Source: Cinclus cinclus (lineage: Eukaryota > Chordata > Aves > Passeriformes > Cinclidae). From it: a stretch of 64,000 bases of DNA. The stretch is from positions 50,693,101 through 50,757,100 of the forward strand of contig NC_085051.1 in NCBI RefSeq assembly GCF_963662255.1. Reading direction: 5' to 3'. The first letter of the stretch is position 1, and each line of letters begins with the position of its first letter. Position numbers and translations under genes: made by a program. Of the stretch, positions 62,397 through 64,000 are shown piece by piece. A model generated the notes under the pieces. It did not search any database, was not told the DNA's origin, and saw only the letters and a program-made list of their open reading frames with translations.

Positions 62397-64000
62397 AAGT
62401 AAGGAAGGAGAATGCAGACAGTACCTTTCCCAGTAGGGATGCTGGTGCAGGCTACAGGCTTGCACAAGCTTTGCCTTTCTAAAGGAGACAATCAGTCATT
62501 CTTTCTCCCCCAGCAGATTGCAAAGTATTACAATGGTGCAAAACTCTGACAATGGAGATCAAAAGGAAGAACCAGGAACAAAGAAAACATAAAGAGCTTT
62601 GTTTGCAGGGAGAATAAAATACTTTAATATGATAAATTCCTGTTCTTCTAAACTCTAAACACATGGCCCCAAGGAAATGGTTCAGTCGCCTGGAATTAAT
62701 GTTGTGTGTTCTGTTGGGGGGCAGCGATGGTTTGTAAGTGGCACACACACATACTCTGAATTGAACCTTCAGTGAAATGCTCTGTGCAACACTTGCCTCT
62801 CAAAGAAAATGCTTTAAAATATTTGGAATATAAATTTAAGAAGAAATCCCTCTCCATTGAACTTCGGGTGGTAAAGCTATTACGCTGCTTCACAGTATCT
62901 CTAACAATTAAAGTTATTAGTGCATTTTGCTCAGAGGCATAATGAAATTCAAGTCATATGTTATTCCTGAGTTCATTCTAATTGATTTAAATGAGGGTCA
63001 GAATGAGTGCTAGACAAAATATTAATGCCATCACTTTCTGTCTTAAGAGCATTGTGTGCTGGTTTTTAATTTCTTTTATTAAAAAGCTTTTGTATTTTCC
63101 CAAACAATTTTAGTAATAAAGTATATATCTTTTTAATTTTGGCCAGATTTGTTCACCACAATTCAGTAATGCAACTACCTGAAACATTCATGCTATGCAG
63201 TGGTATATGTATGTATATATGAGGACTTATTTTCTTGTCTTTGCTGTTGCTTTTTTAATAGTCTTTGTCTTTTAGCTGGATCATCTGTCGTGTTCCTTCA
63301 AATATCGTCTTTGATTTCTTTTATTTCTTTTATTTTTTAATTTTTGAGTCGCTGTACGGATGGTCAGTCTATTGGGGCGCTGCTGAGATTTTGTCATTCA
63401 AAGATACATTGATGTTCTTAAATGTATGGTTTGAAATGATCAAACATCTAACTGAGTCAATAAGCACTTTGTTTACTCTTGCACGTGACTTCATATCTTG
63501 AAAGCATGCAATTTTGTCTTTTAATGTAAGTCTTGTAAATGTCTTGTTTCCACATTTTATTGTTGCATTCACTTTTTATTCTGCTTTGTTTATGCACCTC
63601 TCAATCTGGATTAAGCAGGTCTGTGAATCTTCTCAATGCATGCAAACTGAAAAAGCCTGCTCTAAGGTGAGGGATCCTTAATAGCTTTGTAGTGTTGAAG
63701 TTCAGTTGTTTTTCCTTTCCATTTCAACACATAGAAAGTGGGTGTTTTAGTAAAAGCATTAACATGATAGAATTGTAATAATTATTGTCATTTTTAACAT
63801 TTTCAGAAGTAAGTGTCTAAAACTTACTCATCATTGATAAATGCATCACACAACTTAGATAATAATGTCAGTGATGGTATCTGCATTATTTCATACTAAC
63901 ATAATTTTTTAATGGGAGTATTAGACTACATTGCTGTTTTAAGTTAAAAATTGTGCAACTAAATGCTATCCTTTTACATAATTTCAAATGCTCTCCTTTC

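Larger units (their letters stand above)
58007..64000 (+). other. EML1: EML1 intron continuing past the window end
   Basis: Starts with GTAGGC. About 6 kb was read in all frames without finding the next EML1 exon. It contains a MIR-like remnant near 61.43-61.65 kb and a G-rich tract at 62375-62396. A moderately GC-rich, non-repetitive-looking block at about 59.39-59.83 kb has no coding signal and I could not assign it. Confidence 0.8.

Overview
This is vertebrate nuclear DNA, almost certainly from a bird. The coding potential is broken into short exons with GT/AG borders, and long AT-rich non-coding stretches surround one CpG island. The recognisable interspersed repeats are CR1 LINE copies ending in the typical avian tail (ATTCTATGA-like), plus very old MIR-like SINE remnants. 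I cannot name the species. I see no bacterial operons, CRISPR array, rRNA, tRNA or intact mobile element.

The window holds one recognisable gene, the 5' part of EML1 (echinoderm microtubule-associated protein-like 1), on the plus strand. A CpG-island promoter spans about 24.3-25.3 kb. Exon 1 codes for the first 22 residues (24964-25030). A 27.4-kb first intron follows. Exon 2 (52445-52627) encodes the trimerising coiled coil. A 63-nt in-frame exon at 55553-55615 looks like an optional cassette. The next constitutive exon (57874-58006) starts the basic linker ahead of the beta-propeller part. The gene runs off the right edge: no exon for the HELP motif or WD repeats was found up to 64000.

Layout: 1-24.2 kb is upstream intergenic DNA with microsatellites, one ancient CR1 of about 1.6 kb (13.5-15.1 kb), a CR1 tail near 22 kb and MIR-like remnants near 9.0 and 23.8 kb. 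24.3-25.3 kb is the promoter and exon 1. 25.0-52.4 kb is intron 1, with three CR1 pieces. 52.6-64 kb holds the remaining exons and introns. In other vertebrates the upstream neighbour is CYP46A1; none of its exons was recognised here.

I did not find an undescribed multi-gene system. The best leads concern EML1 regulation: a perfect 14-bp RFX X-box palindrome 122 bp before the EML1 start codon, overlapping two tiny upstream ORFs, and the phase-compatible cassette exon that would add 21 residues between the coiled coil and the basic linker. Calls were made by eye. Homology statements rest on knowledge of EML, CR1 and MIR families, not on searches.
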